Assembly: GCA_023264015.1 (NCBI GenBank)
Contig: JALQTJ010000001.1
Coordinates: forward strand, 103,832-167,831
Length of the DNA stretch: 64,000 nucleotides
Origin: Flavobacteriaceae bacterium
Lineage (GTDB): Bacteria > Bacteroidota > Bacteroidia > Flavobacteriales > Flavobacteriaceae
Direction: 5' to 3'
Shown here: piece by piece, positions 1 to 10,332 of the stretch
Layout: every line of letters begins with the position of its first letter
Position numbering within the stretch: the stretch's first letter is position 1
Notes under the pieces: model-generated
The model's input: the letters and a program-made list of their open reading frames with translations, nothing else
Told to the model about the DNA's origin: nothing
Database searches by the model: none
Made by a program: the position numbers and the translations under genes

Positions 1-53
1 GGTATTGGCGAAGCATACCAAAATGAACAACAAGGGGTGTCGAAATACGTTCA

Positions 54-893
54 TTAGGAAATCCATTTGTCCTTATCAAAATTGGGTTTTCTTTTCTCTA
101 AGAAAGCATCTCTACCTTCTTTAGCCTCATCTGTCATATAGGCTAAACGTGTTGCCTCTCCGGCAAATAGCTGCTGCCCTACCATTCCATCATCTGTCAA
201 GTTCATGGCATATTTTAGCATTTTTATAGAGGTAGGTGATTTTTCTAAAATCTCATTAGCCCATTCCACTGCAGTCTCTTCAAGTTTGTGATGAGGGACC
301 ACTTTGTTCACCATGCCCATTTCATAGGCTTCTTGGGCCGAATAGGTTTTACCTAAAAAGAAAATTTCTCGAGCACGCTTCTGCCCCACCATCTTCGCGA
401 GGTAAGCAGATCCGTAGCCTCCGTCAAAAGAAGTAACGTCTGCATCAGTCTGTTTGAATTTTGCGTGTTCTTTACTTGCTAGAGTTAGATCGCATGTAAC
501 GTGCAAACTATGGCCTCCTCCTACTGCCCACCCTGGTACAACAGCTATTACCACTTTCGGCATAAAACGAATAAGTCGCTGCACCTCAAGAATATTTAAG
601 CGATGCTTGCCGTCATCCCCTACATAACCCCGATTACCCCTAGATCTTTGATCTCCTCCGCTGCAAAAGGCGTATACACCGTCCTTTGGTGAAGGCCCCT
701 CTCCCGTTAAGAGTACCACTCCAATGGTCGGATCTTCTGAAACTGCATAGAAGGCATCATGCAATTCACTGGTGGTAGACGGACGAAAGGCGTTTCTTAC
801 CTCGGGTCTGTTGATAGCAATTCTCGCGATAGCTCCAGAACGTTTAAAGGTGATGTCTTTGTATTCCTTTACCGTTTCGAATATGGTTTCCAT
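54..893 (-). CDS. menB: 1,4-dihydroxy-2-naphthoyl-CoA synthase (MenB)
   Basis: 279 aa crotonase-fold ORF with FCSGGDQRSRG and GWAVGGGHSLHVTCDLTLAS motifs typical of MenB. Confidence 0.93.
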   Translation of the reverse strand: METIFETVKEYKDITFKRSGAIARIAINRPEVRNAFRPSTTSELHDAFYAVSEDPTIGVVLLTGEGPSPKDGVYAFCSGGDQRSRGNRGYVGDDGKHRLNILEVQRLIRFMPKVVIAVVPGWAVGGGHSLHVTCDLTLASKEHAKFKQTDADVTSFDGGYGSAYLAKMVGQKRAREIFFLGKTYSAQEAYEMGMVNKVVPHHKLEETAVEWANEILEKSPTSIKMLKYAMNLTDDGMVGQQLFAGEATRLAYMTDEAKEGRDAFLEKRKPNFDKDKWIS

Positions 894-919
894 AAGTTCA
901 CTTTATGAGGTGGAATCTG

Positions 920-2431
920 TTAAGACTCTATCCGTGCATAACTTTGAACAAGCTTAGTTCTCAGCTTACGGACATAATCTTCTTCTAACCACTCTCTATA
1001 GTTTTTAGTCGTGTTCATAATACAATAGGTGTATTGTTTTACACGATTCTTTATATCCTCATCAAGCAAAATCATCAATTGACGTGCTTCTGTAATAGAG
1101 TTACTGTTTTCAATGCACATTTGAGCGTGCTGTTCGATACTTTCTTCAAGCACCTTCTTTGGACGCTCTCCCCTTGCAAACAATTCTTTATAGCGTTCTT
1201 TTACATCAAAGGTAACTGATGAAGACTTAGAAAACTTCGCCTTAATTTCAGCGGGGATTTCATATTCAAAATTGCGCTCAATCTCTTCATCACTCTTAAT
1301 GCTTTCAAGATAAAAATCTGGAAAGTGAAAAATATCATTCCAGTCAATAGGGTCACTCCATGGACCAAAGCGCAATGTATTGTTTCCTAAATCAATAATA
1401 GAAAAGGTGTCTTTGTTTTTCAAAACTCTTGAGCCGCGACCAATCATCTGAAAATACAAGGTCAACGAACGGGTGGCACGATTCAATATGACCGTCTCAA
1501 CTGAGGGTTCATCAAAGCCAGTAGTAAGAATACTTACAGAGGTTAAAATGGCATCAGGCGTTTTCTTAAACCAAGAGAGAATTTCTTGGCGTTCTTTAGA
1601 AGAATGCTTGTTGTCGAGGTGACGTATAGGAAGGCCTACACGTTTAAATGTCTCGTAGACCGCTACAGAAGCATTGATTCCGTTATTGAATATAAGCGTT
1701 TTACTTCCCTTGGCGTTTTCATTGTAGGCAGTGAGAAGCTTACCTAGCATTCCGTAGTTCGCATAAAACGCGTCACTACTTTTAACCGTGTAATCTCCAT
1801 TGATTCCGAGTTTTAATCCCTGTAGACTTAAATCGTAGCGATGTACCACCGCTTTTGCTAGAAAACCTTTATCGATAAGAGACTGAATAGATTCCCCTAC
1901 TATTAATTTCTTGTAGAAATCTTTCATGGGAAGTTTAATATTCGAGCTCAATGGTGTCGCAGTAACCCCTAGAACATAGGGCTGCTCAAAGTATTTAAAA
2001 AGTTTTCGAAAGGAGTTGTAATGCGCCTCATCAATAATAACTAGTCCGATATTCTCGAGAATGATTTTTTCATCATTCAGTCGGTTATTCAAAGTCTCAA
2101 CCATTGCCACATAACACATGTGAGGATCATTGGGTTCAATCTCTTTAACCGAAGAGTTTATCACTTTATTAGTGACACCGAAATCGTTGAGCATTTTTGA
2201 GGTTTGAGCACTCAACTCTATTCGGTGCGTAAGCACTACTACCTTTTTATTTCGCTCTTGAATAAAGCGTTTAGCGATCTCACTAAAAACCACTGTTTTG
2301 CCTCCACCTGTGGGTAACTGATACAGCAAATTTGTACCCTCATCGACCGAATCAAGCGCATCAAAAATCCTCAAAAGGTCTTTCTTTTGATATGCATAAA
2401 GTTCTTTAGAATTGGATGGACTATTGGCCAT
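920..2431 (-). CDS. DEAD/DEAH-box helicase family protein (SF2)
   Basis: Walker A LPTGGGKT, DEAH box (VIIDEAH), QMIGRGSR motif VI. Start set to MANSPSN at 2431 because a TATTTTTG -7 box lies at 2451-2458 and the longer ORF (to 2620) runs into rpoD. Confidence 0.85.
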   Translation of the reverse strand: MANSPSNSKELYAYQKKDLLRIFDALDSVDEGTNLLYQLPTGGGKTVVFSEIAKRFIQERNKKVVVLTHRIELSAQTSKMLNDFGVTNKVINSSVKEIEPNDPHMCYVAMVETLNNRLNDEKIILENIGLVIIDEAHYNSFRKLFKYFEQPYVLGVTATPLSSNIKLPMKDFYKKLIVGESIQSLIDKGFLAKAVVHRYDLSLQGLKLGINGDYTVKSSDAFYANYGMLGKLLTAYNENAKGSKTLIFNNGINASVAVYETFKRVGLPIRHLDNKHSSKERQEILSWFKKTPDAILTSVSILTTGFDEPSVETVILNRATRSLTLYFQMIGRGSRVLKNKDTFSIIDLGNNTLRFGPWSDPIDWNDIFHFPDFYLESIKSDEEIERNFEYEIPAEIKAKFSKSSSVTFDVKERYKELFARGERPKKVLEESIEQHAQMCIENSNSITEARQLMILLDEDIKNRVKQYTYCIMNTTKNYREWLEEDYVRKLRTKLVQSYARIES

Positions 2432-2450
2432 TTTAAGAGGTCTAATTTTG

Positions 2451-2458
2451 CAAAAATA
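2451..2458 (-). promoter_or_regulatory. Bacteroidetes -7 box (TATTTTTG) for the helicase gene
   Basis: CAAAAATA on + strand, matches TANNTTTG, 19 nt upstream of the ATG at 2431; no clear -33 TTG seen. Confidence 0.5.
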
Positions 2459-2588
2459 GCCATAAATAGATGTATTACGAATGACTTTGTTCAAATTAAT
2501 CGCTTGGTGATAACTTCTTGATAAACCAACCAAGGTTCTATTGATTGGGCCTATTAAGGGTTGTAATATGTATTCAAATTTCAAGCCC

Positions 2589-3452
2589 ATGAGACAACTC
2601 AAAATCGTTAAGCAGGTCACGAATCGAGAATCTAAATCGCTGGATAAGTACCTTCAAGACATCAGTCGAATCGATCTAATTACCGCAGAAGAGGAGGTTG
2701 AACTTGCGCAGAAAATCAAAAAGGGTGACCAGCGAGCACTTGAAATATTAGTAAATGCCAATCTGAGATTTGTAGTCTCGGTTGCCAAACAATATCAAAA
2801 TCAAGGTCTCACGCTTCCTGATCTTATTAATGAGGGTAATCTTGGCTTAGTAAAAGCCGCTCAGCGCTTTGATGAAACACGTGGATTTAAGTTTATCTCT
2901 TATGCTGTTTGGTGGATTCGCCAAAGTATACTTCAAGCCTTAGCGGAGCAGTCTCGCGTGGTACGCCTGCCCTTGAACAAGATTGGTTCAATCAATAAAA
3001 TAAACAAGACCTTCTCTTATCTCGAACAAGCTCATGAACGTCCCCCATCGGCTGAAGAAATTGCGGAAGAGCTCGGATTGACAGTGACCGAAGTAAAACA
3101 ATCCTTAAAGAATTCAGGGAGACACATATCAATGGACGCTCCATTTGAACAGGGAGAAGATTCTAACCTATACGATGTGATGTCGTCAGACGTTTCACCC
3201 CTTCCCGACCATGATCTTATCAATGAATCATTGAGTACAGAGATTCACCGCGTCTTAGATACATTATCTGAAAGAGAGGCCGATGTACTGCGTTTGTACT
3301 ACGGAATAGGTCAAAATGCTACAATGACCTTAGATGAAATTGGAAGTGCATTTGACTTAACTCGTGAGCGCGTAAGACAGATTAGAGAAAAGGCCATTCG
3401 TAAACTTCGAAAGTCTGCAAAAAACGATCTATTGCAATCCTATCTTGATTAA
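2589..3452 (+). CDS. rpoD: RNA polymerase primary sigma factor RpoD/SigA (Bacteroidetes short form)
   Basis: [26 protein letters not shown]-terminus, region 2 ([37 protein letters not shown]) and region 4 ([27 protein letters not shown]); track ORF begins 16 codons upstream. Confidence 0.95.
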   Translation: MRQLKIVKQVTNRESKSLDKYLQDISRIDLITAEEEVELAQKIKKGDQRALEILVNANLRFVVSVAKQYQNQGLTLPDLINEGNLGLVKAAQRFDETRGFKFISYAVWWIRQSILQALAEQSRVVRLPLNKIGSINKINKTFSYLEQAHERPPSAEEIAEELGLTVTEVKQSLKNSGRHISMDAPFEQGEDSNLYDVMSSDVSPLPDHDLINESLSTEIHRVLDTLSEREADVLRLYYGIGQNATMTLDEIGSAFDLTRERVRQIREKAIRKLRKSAKNDLLQSYLD

Positions 3453-3487
3453 GAGAAACCTCCTCTTCGTTTAAAAACTACCCAATC

Positions 3488-3904
3488 ATGTCAACACGTT
3501 CTGAAAAGATTCTTCAGCAGCGGCCCCAGATTCCAACCTCTAAGATTCATGATAATATGAGCAGGGGTGAATATTTTCAGAACGCTACGTTGAGGCCTAT
3601 TCTGAAACTTCAAAATGAATTGTTCATTTCAGCGTTCAAGAATTACATAAAGAAACACAAAAATGTTTTTCACGAGTTGAGCCTTCCCAAGAAGCTAGAA
3701 TATATTGAGAATAGCATTCAACGGGATCAAAAATTCAGGAATAAGTTAAAAGGAATGATTATAGGCCAATTTACGGTAGAAGAATTTGAGTCGTATAGCG
3801 AAGACTCTTCTTCATTGAACAAACGCATGATGAATTTGCTCATTGAACGATTGAAAGATCAAATACAACTAATCGACAGTAATTCTCAAGTCTTATCAGC
3901 CTAA
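3488..3904 (+). CDS. conserved protein of unknown function (flavobacterial family)
   Basis: 138 aa ORF immediately downstream of rpoD; FRNKLKGMIIGQFTVEEF and NKRMMNLLIERLKDQIQL segments look like a conserved soluble helical family. Confidence 0.75.
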   Translation: MSTRSEKILQQRPQIPTSKIHDNMSRGEYFQNATLRPILKLQNELFISAFKNYIKKHKNVFHELSLPKKLEYIENSIQRDQKFRNKLKGMIIGQFTVEEFESYSEDSSSLNKRMMNLLIERLKDQIQLIDSNSQVLSA

Positions 3905-3909
3905 GCCTC

Positions 3910-5349
3910 TTATTCTAAACCAGAAAAATAACTGTTGTAAAGGTCGTTAAACGACGTTTTGTCGTCTAAACGGCTACTATTGAGTTTGTCTTTAGCAACG
4001 AGTCCCCAAAGAATGATTTCTTTAAAAAAATAGCGCTCTTCTTCACGGCAATCAGGATAATGATTTCTAAGCAACTCATCCAAGGGTTGGATGCGATCAA
4101 GTTCGCTCTTGTAAAAATCATCCGGAGCATCGTCTAACAATTCAATGGGGTCATTTTCAAAAAACCAAGTGTAGAGTCCGTCATAAGGAGTGGCTACTCC
4201 CTTTTTCTCTAATTTGTCAATCTTCGGAAAATGTTGTTCAAAAAGATGAAGTACAGCTTTCTTTATAAGCTCTTGTGCCACAAAATCTGCTCCCTCTTGT
4301 TCGCCTTCATAGACCAACTCAACTTTTCCGGTAATAGCTGAACTGCTGTTCATAATATCTAGGACTCTAAGACTTGACTCAGACTCATTATTCTGAAGCA
4401 TTCTCAACTCTGCCCCACTAATTGCATTCTCAAAGGCACTAATACTTAGTCGAGCCGAAACGCCACTCTTTGCATCTACGTATTCACTCTTTCGTGCTTC
4501 AAAGCCAATACTTTCAATTAAGTCACGCGCCGCTTCACTAATGTGAAGTCCTTCAATAGCAGGTTTGGCCTCCTGGCGTGTTATTTCTTTAGCGATTTCA
4601 ATCGATTTCGGATAGTGCGTGAGTATTTGCGATCCAATTCTGTCCTTTAGCGGTGTTACAATACTACCTCTGTTGGTGTAGTCTTCTGGATTAGCTGTAA
4701 AGACAAAAGAAACGTCAAGTGGCATTTTTAATTTGAATCCTCTTATTTGAACTTCTCCTTCTTGCAGTATAGAAAAGAGTCCTACTTGAATTCTTGCTTG
4801 TAAATCTGGCAATTCATTAATTACAAAGAGGCATCGATTGGCCCTAGGAACCATTCCGTAGTGTATCACCTCTTCATCTGCGTAAGAAAGTTTAAGGTTT
4901 GCAGCCTTAATAGGATCGATGTCTCCGATTAGATCGGCGACACTCACATCAGGCGTAGCGAGTTTTTCATAAAAGCGCTCTGATCGATGAAGCCATTCAA
5001 TAGGTGTATCATCTCCTTTATCTCGAATAAGTTCTACGGCATATTTAGAGATTGGCTTTAAAGGATCGTCATTAATTGGCGAGCCCTTTATCACAGGAAT
5101 CTCTTCATCAAGCAATTCAGTCATCAACCGTGCGATCCTTGTTTTTGCCTGGCCTCGTAAGCCTAGAAGATTAATATTGTGCTTTGATAAAATGGCCCTT
5201 TTTAATTGAGGAATGACAGAGTGTTCATAACCAATAATACCTTCAAACAGTGGCTTATCGTTCTGGATCCGATAAATCAAGTTCTTTCTCAACTCATCCT
5301 TAATGGATTGATATTCATATCCGGCACTTTTCAAAGCACCTAAGGTCAT
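3910..5349 (-). CDS. MoxR-type AAA+ ATPase (magnesium-chelatase I-like)
   Basis: GLRGQAKTRIARLM Walker A-like, FVINELPDLQARIQVGLFSILQEGEVQIRG; paired with VWA protein. Confidence 0.85.
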   Translation of the reverse strand: MTLGALKSAGYEYQSIKDELRKNLIYRIQNDKPLFEGIIGYEHSVIPQLKRAILSKHNINLLGLRGQAKTRIARLMTELLDEEIPVIKGSPINDDPLKPISKYAVELIRDKGDDTPIEWLHRSERFYEKLATPDVSVADLIGDIDPIKAANLKLSYADEEVIHYGMVPRANRCLFVINELPDLQARIQVGLFSILQEGEVQIRGFKLKMPLDVSFVFTANPEDYTNRGSIVTPLKDRIGSQILTHYPKSIEIAKEITRQEAKPAIEGLHISEAARDLIESIGFEARKSEYVDAKSGVSARLSISAFENAISGAELRMLQNNESESSLRVLDIMNSSSAITGKVELVYEGEQEGADFVAQELIKKAVLHLFEQHFPKIDKLEKKGVATPYDGLYTWFFENDPIELLDDAPDDFYKSELDRIQPLDELLRNHYPDCREEERYFFKEIILWGLVAKDKLNSSRLDDKTSFNDLYNSYFSGLE

Positions 5350-5366
5350 TGGCTTTTTCCATAGTT

Positions 5367-6512
5367 TTATTTTATCCTTCTTTTTCGATTAGCATTGTAG
5401 TCTTCAAAAATCATTTCACCCAAGTGATCGAGACCTGTGTAAAAAGCCTTTCCCTTATTGGCTTCAGTAAAACTTCGCACAAACTCCATGAGGTAAGGAT
5501 CTTGTGCGATCATGAAGGTGGTAACCTGAATGTTATTTTTTGCTGCATTTCTTGCTCGATTGTAGCATTGGGCAACAATTTCAGGGTCTAAACCAGCACT
5601 ATTTTTATAATAAGAACCATCCGGAAGATGTAAACAGCTTGGCTTGCCATCCGTAATCATAAAGATTTGTTTATTGGCGTGTTTTTTGCGAGCAAGGATC
5701 TTCATTGCTAAATCTAATCCTGCGACCGTATTGGTGTGATACGGACCGACATTAAGATATGGAAGCTCAGCAATTTTAATAGGCCAAGCATCATTTCCAA
5801 ATACAATGATGTCTAGCGTGTCTTTGGGATAGCGTGTGGTGATCATTTCGGCCAAAGCCATGGCTACTTTCTTTGCAGGAGTGATTCGATCCTCGCCATA
5901 GAGTATCATACTGTGACTGATATCAATCATCAGAACTGTGCTCATTTGACTCTTGTGTTCAGTCTCCTTAATCACCAAATCATCTTCTTGCATATTACTC
6001 AAGTCGAGACCGTGATTTCGCATCGCGTTTTGAACAGAGGCTTGCATATCTATATGCTCGATACTATCACCGAACCTGAATTCACGAACATCTCCGGAGT
6101 ATTGATCCCCCTGTCCAGTAGCCGATGTCTTGTGATTGCCTGCACTCTTCCGCTTGAGGTTACCAAAAAGCTGCTCTAAGGCTCTCTTTCGAAGTTCTCT
6201 TTCTAGTTTTGCGGTCATTTTTAGGGCTCGTTTTTGAGCCTCATCGGCTTCCTTCGAAGGTTCTCCACTAGAAGGTACCATCTCTTCTCTCAAATACCCT
6301 TTTTCTAAGAGATCTTCAAGAAAATCATCAATAGTATAGTTTTCGTCTGTCAGTTCGTATTCGCGATCCAATTGTCGAAGCCAATCTATGGCCTCGTCAA
6401 CATCTCCTGAAGTATGGGTGATAAGCTCTTGAAAGATATCGTACAGACGTTCAAAGGGAGTCTTGTTTCGTTCATTTCCAAGTGTAAAACGGTACCCAGC
6501 GTTCAAATTCAT
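5367..6512 (-). CDS. VWA domain-containing protein
   Basis: MIDISHSM (MIDAS DxSxS), FMITDGKPSC; partner of AAA+ gene 3910-5349. Confidence 0.88.
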   Translation of the reverse strand: MNLNAGYRFTLGNERNKTPFERLYDIFQELITHTSGDVDEAIDWLRQLDREYELTDENYTIDDFLEDLLEKGYLREEMVPSSGEPSKEADEAQKRALKMTAKLERELRKRALEQLFGNLKRKSAGNHKTSATGQGDQYSGDVREFRFGDSIEHIDMQASVQNAMRNHGLDLSNMQEDDLVIKETEHKSQMSTVLMIDISHSMILYGEDRITPAKKVAMALAEMITTRYPKDTLDIIVFGNDAWPIKIAELPYLNVGPYHTNTVAGLDLAMKILARKKHANKQIFMITDGKPSCLHLPDGSYYKNSAGLDPEIVAQCYNRARNAAKNNIQVTTFMIAQDPYLMEFVRSFTEANKGKAFYTGLDHLGEMIFEDYNANRKRRIK

Positions 6513-6536
6513 AGCACCATTAAAGATACAATAATA

Positions 6537-6558
6537 GACGTCTTTTATTGATGACGTC
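6537..6558 (-). terminator. possible weak hairpin at the 3' end of the his operon, spanning the hisIE stop codon
   Basis: Two GACGTC copies (6537-6542, 6553-6558) flank a 10-nt loop; only an interrupted T-tract follows on the minus strand. Confidence 0.3.
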
Positions 6559-7138
6559 CTTCGAGGATTTTCACCACATCTTTTAGAGTGAATCCTTTTT
6601 GCTCTAACAAAATCATATAATGAAACAGTAGATCAGCAGCTTCGTTTAAAAACAACTCGTCGTTACTGTCCTTCGCCTCAATAACCACTTCTACAGCCTC
6701 CTCTCCGACTTTTTGAGCAATTTTGTTCGCGCCCTTGGCAAAGAGCGAACTGACATAACTTTTTGCGTCGGGGTGTTGATGGCGCTGTTGAATGACGCTC
6801 GTAAGGGTATTCAAAAATTGAAGCCCCGTCGAATTTTCGTCCTTAAAGCAAGTAGCGCTTCCTGTGTGGCATACCGGCCCATTGGGATGAGCTTGAATCA
6901 AGATACTATCCGCATCGCAATCGATTTCATGTGACACATAATCAAGGGTATTGTCACTCGTCTCACCCTTCATCCAAAGGCGTTGTTTAGAACGAGAGTA
7001 AAACCACACCTTATTCGAATCAATGGTTTTTTTAAAGGCCTCTTCATTCATATACCCTTGCATTAAGACTGTACGTGTTGTAGCATCTTGGATTATTGCA
7101 GGAATCAAGGTATTCTTAATAAAATCAGGCGTTTTCAT
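6545..7138 (-). CDS. hisIE: bifunctional phosphoribosyl-AMP cyclohydrolase/phosphoribosyl-ATP diphosphatase
   Basis: [38 protein letters not shown] and C-terminal [18 protein letters not shown] domain. Confidence 0.96.
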   Translation of the reverse strand: MKTPDFIKNTLIPAIIQDATTRTVLMQGYMNEEAFKKTIDSNKVWFYSRSKQRLWMKGETSDNTLDYVSHEIDCDADSILIQAHPNGPVCHTGSATCFKDENSTGLQFLNTLTSVIQQRHQHPDAKSYVSSLFAKGANKIAQKVGEEAVEVVIEAKDSNDELFLNEAADLLFHYMILLEQKGFTLKDVVKILEGRHQ

Positions 7139-7890
7139 AGGCGCACGGGTATATGGGCAGAAGCCAATTCTTGTTTTAATGGTTTAATCTCTATTTCTTC
7201 AAAATGGAAAACACTTGCCGCTAGTGCGGCATCCGCTTTTCCTTTTGAAAATACATCTATAAAATCTTGGATAGTCCCGGCACCTCCAGAGGCAATAATT
7301 GGGATACTTAGGCTTTGCGATAGCTCAGAAAGAATAGTGTTGGCAAATCCTGCTTTAGTACCGTCGTGATCCATTGAAGTAAACAAGATCTCTCCAGCAC
7401 CGCGTTCCTCACATTCTTTAGCCCAAGTCAAAAGTTTAAGCTTGGTTTTCTTTTTACCTCCTGTGGTATACACCCACCAATCTCCTTGTTCAAATTTGGC
7501 GTCAATGGCTACCACAAGGCATTGAGAACCATAAACCTTAGAGATTTGACTTACTAAATCTGGATTCATAACGGCAGAAGAGTTAATGGAAACCTTATCA
7601 ACTCCTTGGTGCAAAAGGCGTCCGACCTTTTCGACGGATTTAATGCCGCCCCCAACGGTAAAAGGAATAGAGAGTGTTTTAGCTACCTCATAAACCAGTG
7701 GTTCAAATGCATCTCGCTGTTCTTCAGTTGCCGAAATATCCAAGAATACGAGTTCATCCGCTCCTTTGTCACTATACATAGAAGCTAAAACCACAGGATC
7801 TCCCGCGTCTTTCAGTCCTACGAAATTAACGCCTTTCACTGTTCTGCCAGCTAGTATATCTAAACAGGGTATTATGCGTTTAGCTATCAT
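7135..7890 (-). CDS. hisF: imidazole glycerol phosphate synthase subunit HisF
   Basis: [42 protein letters not shown]. Confidence 0.97.
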   Translation of the reverse strand: MIAKRIIPCLDILAGRTVKGVNFVGLKDAGDPVVLASMYSDKGADELVFLDISATEEQRDAFEPLVYEVAKTLSIPFTVGGGIKSVEKVGRLLHQGVDKVSINSSAVMNPDLVSQISKVYGSQCLVVAIDAKFEQGDWWVYTTGGKKKTKLKLLTWAKECEERGAGEILFTSMDHDGTKAGFANTILSELSQSLSIPIIASGGAGTIQDFIDVFSKGKADAALAASVFHFEEIEIKPLKQELASAHIPVRL

Positions 7891-7891
7891 C

Positions 7892-8620
7892 CTATGCGTT
7901 ATAATTTTTTATTTCTTCTAACTTCAGGGTTTCTTCATAAATGGCTTTCCCTACAATAGCACCATAGCAGCCGATTTGATTCAACGTTTCAATATCCTTC
8001 ATCGATCGAACACCCCCACTCGCGATGAGATTCCAAGGTTGCTCTATCGCTTGAAGTAGCGATTTGTACAATGAAATTGAAGGGCCCTGTAACATACCAT
8101 CCTTTGCAATATCGGTAGCAATTACAGTTTGGATTCCTTTTTGAATATAATCGCGAATAAAGGGCTCAACACTCAACTCAGAAGCCTCTTGCCAACCTGA
8201 AACAGCAATTTTCTCATGATGAGAGTCGGCTCCCAAAATAATGCGCTTTGAAGAATACTCCTGAATCCATTGCTCGAATAATCCTGGGTTTTTCACCGCA
8301 ATACTACCTCCTGTAACTTGATGAGCACCGCTTTCAAATGCAATTTTTAGGTCTTCGCTACTTTGAACTCCACCTCCAAAATCTATGTGTAAACTGGTTT
8401 TTGATGCGAGTTGCTCTAAAATCTTGTAGTTCACTATATGCTTTTCTCTTGCTCCGTCTAGATCCACAACATGTAAGTGTGTCACGCCAAGGTCTTCAAA
8501 ACGCATAGCTACATCTACGGGATTGTTGTCGTATACTTTTGCAGAGCTGTAATCGCCCTTAGTCAATCGCACGCATTTACCCTCAATCAAATCAATCGCC
8601 GGTATAATTACAGTCTTCAT
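7892..8620 (-). CDS. hisA: phosphoribosylformimino-5-aminoimidazole carboxamide ribotide isomerase
   Basis: [42 protein letters not shown]. Confidence 0.97.
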   Translation of the reverse strand: MKTVIIPAIDLIEGKCVRLTKGDYSSAKVYDNNPVDVAMRFEDLGVTHLHVVDLDGAREKHIVNYKILEQLASKTSLHIDFGGGVQSSEDLKIAFESGAHQVTGGSIAVKNPGLFEQWIQEYSSKRIILGADSHHEKIAVSGWQEASELSVEPFIRDYIQKGIQTVIATDIAKDGMLQGPSISLYKSLLQAIEQPWNLIASGGVRSMKDIETLNQIGCYGAIVGKAIYEETLKLEEIKNYNA

Positions 8621-9204
8621 AGGTTTAAAAAATTCTTCAAAATTCGCTCTCCGACCTCTCCGCTTCGTTCAGGGTGGAATTGAACGGCAAAAAAATTGTC
8701 ATTTTGTAAGGCAGCACTGTAGGGCTGTCCATAGTTTGCAACGGCAATCGTTTGCGCTGAAAGAGGAGCGTAAAAACTGTGGACAAAGTAGACATGATTC
8801 CGAGCCTCTAGTCCAGCAAACAAAGGAGATTTAAGGTCCTCTAATCTATTCCATCCTACGCAAGGCACTTTTAATCCGCTCTCAAATCGTTTAATCTCCA
8901 GATCGAATAATCCTAAACCTTTGGTATCTCCTTCTTCTGAAGATGTGCACATCAATTGCATTCCTAAACAGATCCCTAACACAGGCTGGGTCAATTGTTT
9001 TAATACGTGGTCTAGACCCGATGCGCTGAGTTGCTTTGCCGCGACTTCAGCGTGTCCAACGCCCGGAAATATAACGTGTTTGGCATTTTCAATGGTAGTA
9101 ACGTCTGAGGTTAAAACTCCTTCCCAACCCAATCGATTCAAGGCAAATCGAATGCTCTGCACGTTTCCCACCCCGTAGTCGACTATGACAACTTCATTTT
9201 TCAT
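8617..9204 (-). CDS. hisH: imidazole glycerol phosphate synthase subunit HisH
   Basis: VIVDYGVGNVQS, VLGICLGMQLM, FFAVQFHPERSG. Confidence 0.97.
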   Translation of the reverse strand: MKNEVVIVDYGVGNVQSIRFALNRLGWEGVLTSDVTTIENAKHVIFPGVGHAEVAAKQLSASGLDHVLKQLTQPVLGICLGMQLMCTSSEEGDTKGLGLFDLEIKRFESGLKVPCVGWNRLEDLKSPLFAGLEARNHVYFVHSFYAPLSAQTIAVANYGQPYSAALQNDNFFAVQFHPERSGEVGERILKNFLNL

Positions 9205-10331
9205 AACAATCCCTTTGTGCTCGGCAACTGCATATGTGCTACATCCTTACGAATGGCCATCTTTATGGCCTTTGCAAAGGCCTTGAAAATGGCTTCTATT
9301 TTATGGTGTTCATTAATACCACTGGCCTTAATATTCAGGTTTGCCCCTGAAGCATCTGCAAATGACTTGAAAAAGTGAAAGAACATTTCTGTGGGTAGTT
9401 CACCAATTTTCTCTCTTTGAAATTTGGCATCCCACATTAGCCATGGCCTTCCACCGAAGTCTAGTGCCACTTGAGCGAGGCAATCATCCATCGGAAGGGT
9501 ATACCCATAACGTTCAATTCCTGCCTTATTTCCCAAAGCCTTTTTAAAGGCCTCTCCTAAGGCGATCGCGGTATCTTCTACGGTATGGTGCTCATCGATA
9601 TGCAAATCACCTTGACAGCTTAAGGTTAATGCTATTTGAGCATGCTTTGCCAATTGCTCAAGCATGTGATCAAAAAACCCGATTCCTGTGTTAATACGTG
9701 CCGGATCATTACTGTCGAGATCCAAAGCGATTTCAATTTTTGTCTCGTTCGTGTTACGCTTGTGAATAACCTTACGGCTAAGACGCGCTAATTCAAGATA
9801 AATAGTTCCCCAATCATCCGCCTTTTTTAAGATGATATCTTCTAACCTTTTCGGACTCGCCTTGACCTCTTGGTCTCCTAGTGTATTTAAGTTGATCGTT
9901 AGTGCACGAATTCCAAGGTTGTAGGCCAATTCAACATCAGTGAGCCTATCACCGACCACAAAACTGTTTTCTAGATCAAAACCTTGCATTAAATAGCCGT
10001 CTAATAACTTCGTAGACGGTTTACGCGTATCTGAAGGATTTTTAGCAAAGCTCCTATCGATGAATACATTCTCAAAATGCACTCCTTCACTTTCCAACAT
10101 CCGTAGCATTGCATTATGTGTTGGCCAAAAATCTTCCTCAGGAAAACTTGAAGTACCCAATCCATCTTGATTTGTGATCATCACAAGGGTGTACCCAAGC
10201 TGATGTTGAATTTTATTCAAATTCGAGACTACTCCCTGTAAAAACTCCAGCTTATCAATATGATCTACCTGATAGTCTTTTGGCTCTTTAATTAAAGTGC
10301 CATCACGATCAACAAAAAGTATCTTTTTCAT
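9201..10331 (-). CDS. hisB: bifunctional histidinol-phosphatase/imidazoleglycerol-phosphate dehydratase
   Basis: N-terminal HAD (FVDRDGTLI), C-terminal IGPD (IGFFDHMLEQLAKH, HHTVEDTAIALGEAF, HHKIEAIFKAFA). Confidence 0.97.
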   Translation of the reverse strand: MKKILFVDRDGTLIKEPKDYQVDHIDKLEFLQGVVSNLNKIQHQLGYTLVMITNQDGLGTSSFPEEDFWPTHNAMLRMLESEGVHFENVFIDRSFAKNPSDTRKPSTKLLDGYLMQGFDLENSFVVGDRLTDVELAYNLGIRALTINLNTLGDQEVKASPKRLEDIILKKADDWGTIYLELARLSRKVIHKRNTNETKIEIALDLDSNDPARINTGIGFFDHMLEQLAKHAQIALTLSCQGDLHIDEHHTVEDTAIALGEAFKKALGNKAGIERYGYTLPMDDCLAQVALDFGGRPWLMWDAKFQREKIGELPTEMFFHFFKSFADASGANLNIKASGINEHHKIEAIFKAFAKAIKMAIRKDVAHMQLPSTKGLL

Positions 10332-10332
10332 A

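Noticed and set aside
2432-2620. N-terminal extension of the helicase ORF ([13 protein letters not shown]...)
   Set aside because: It is antisense to the rpoD start and upstream of a -7 box; the MANSPSN start at 2431 is better supported.
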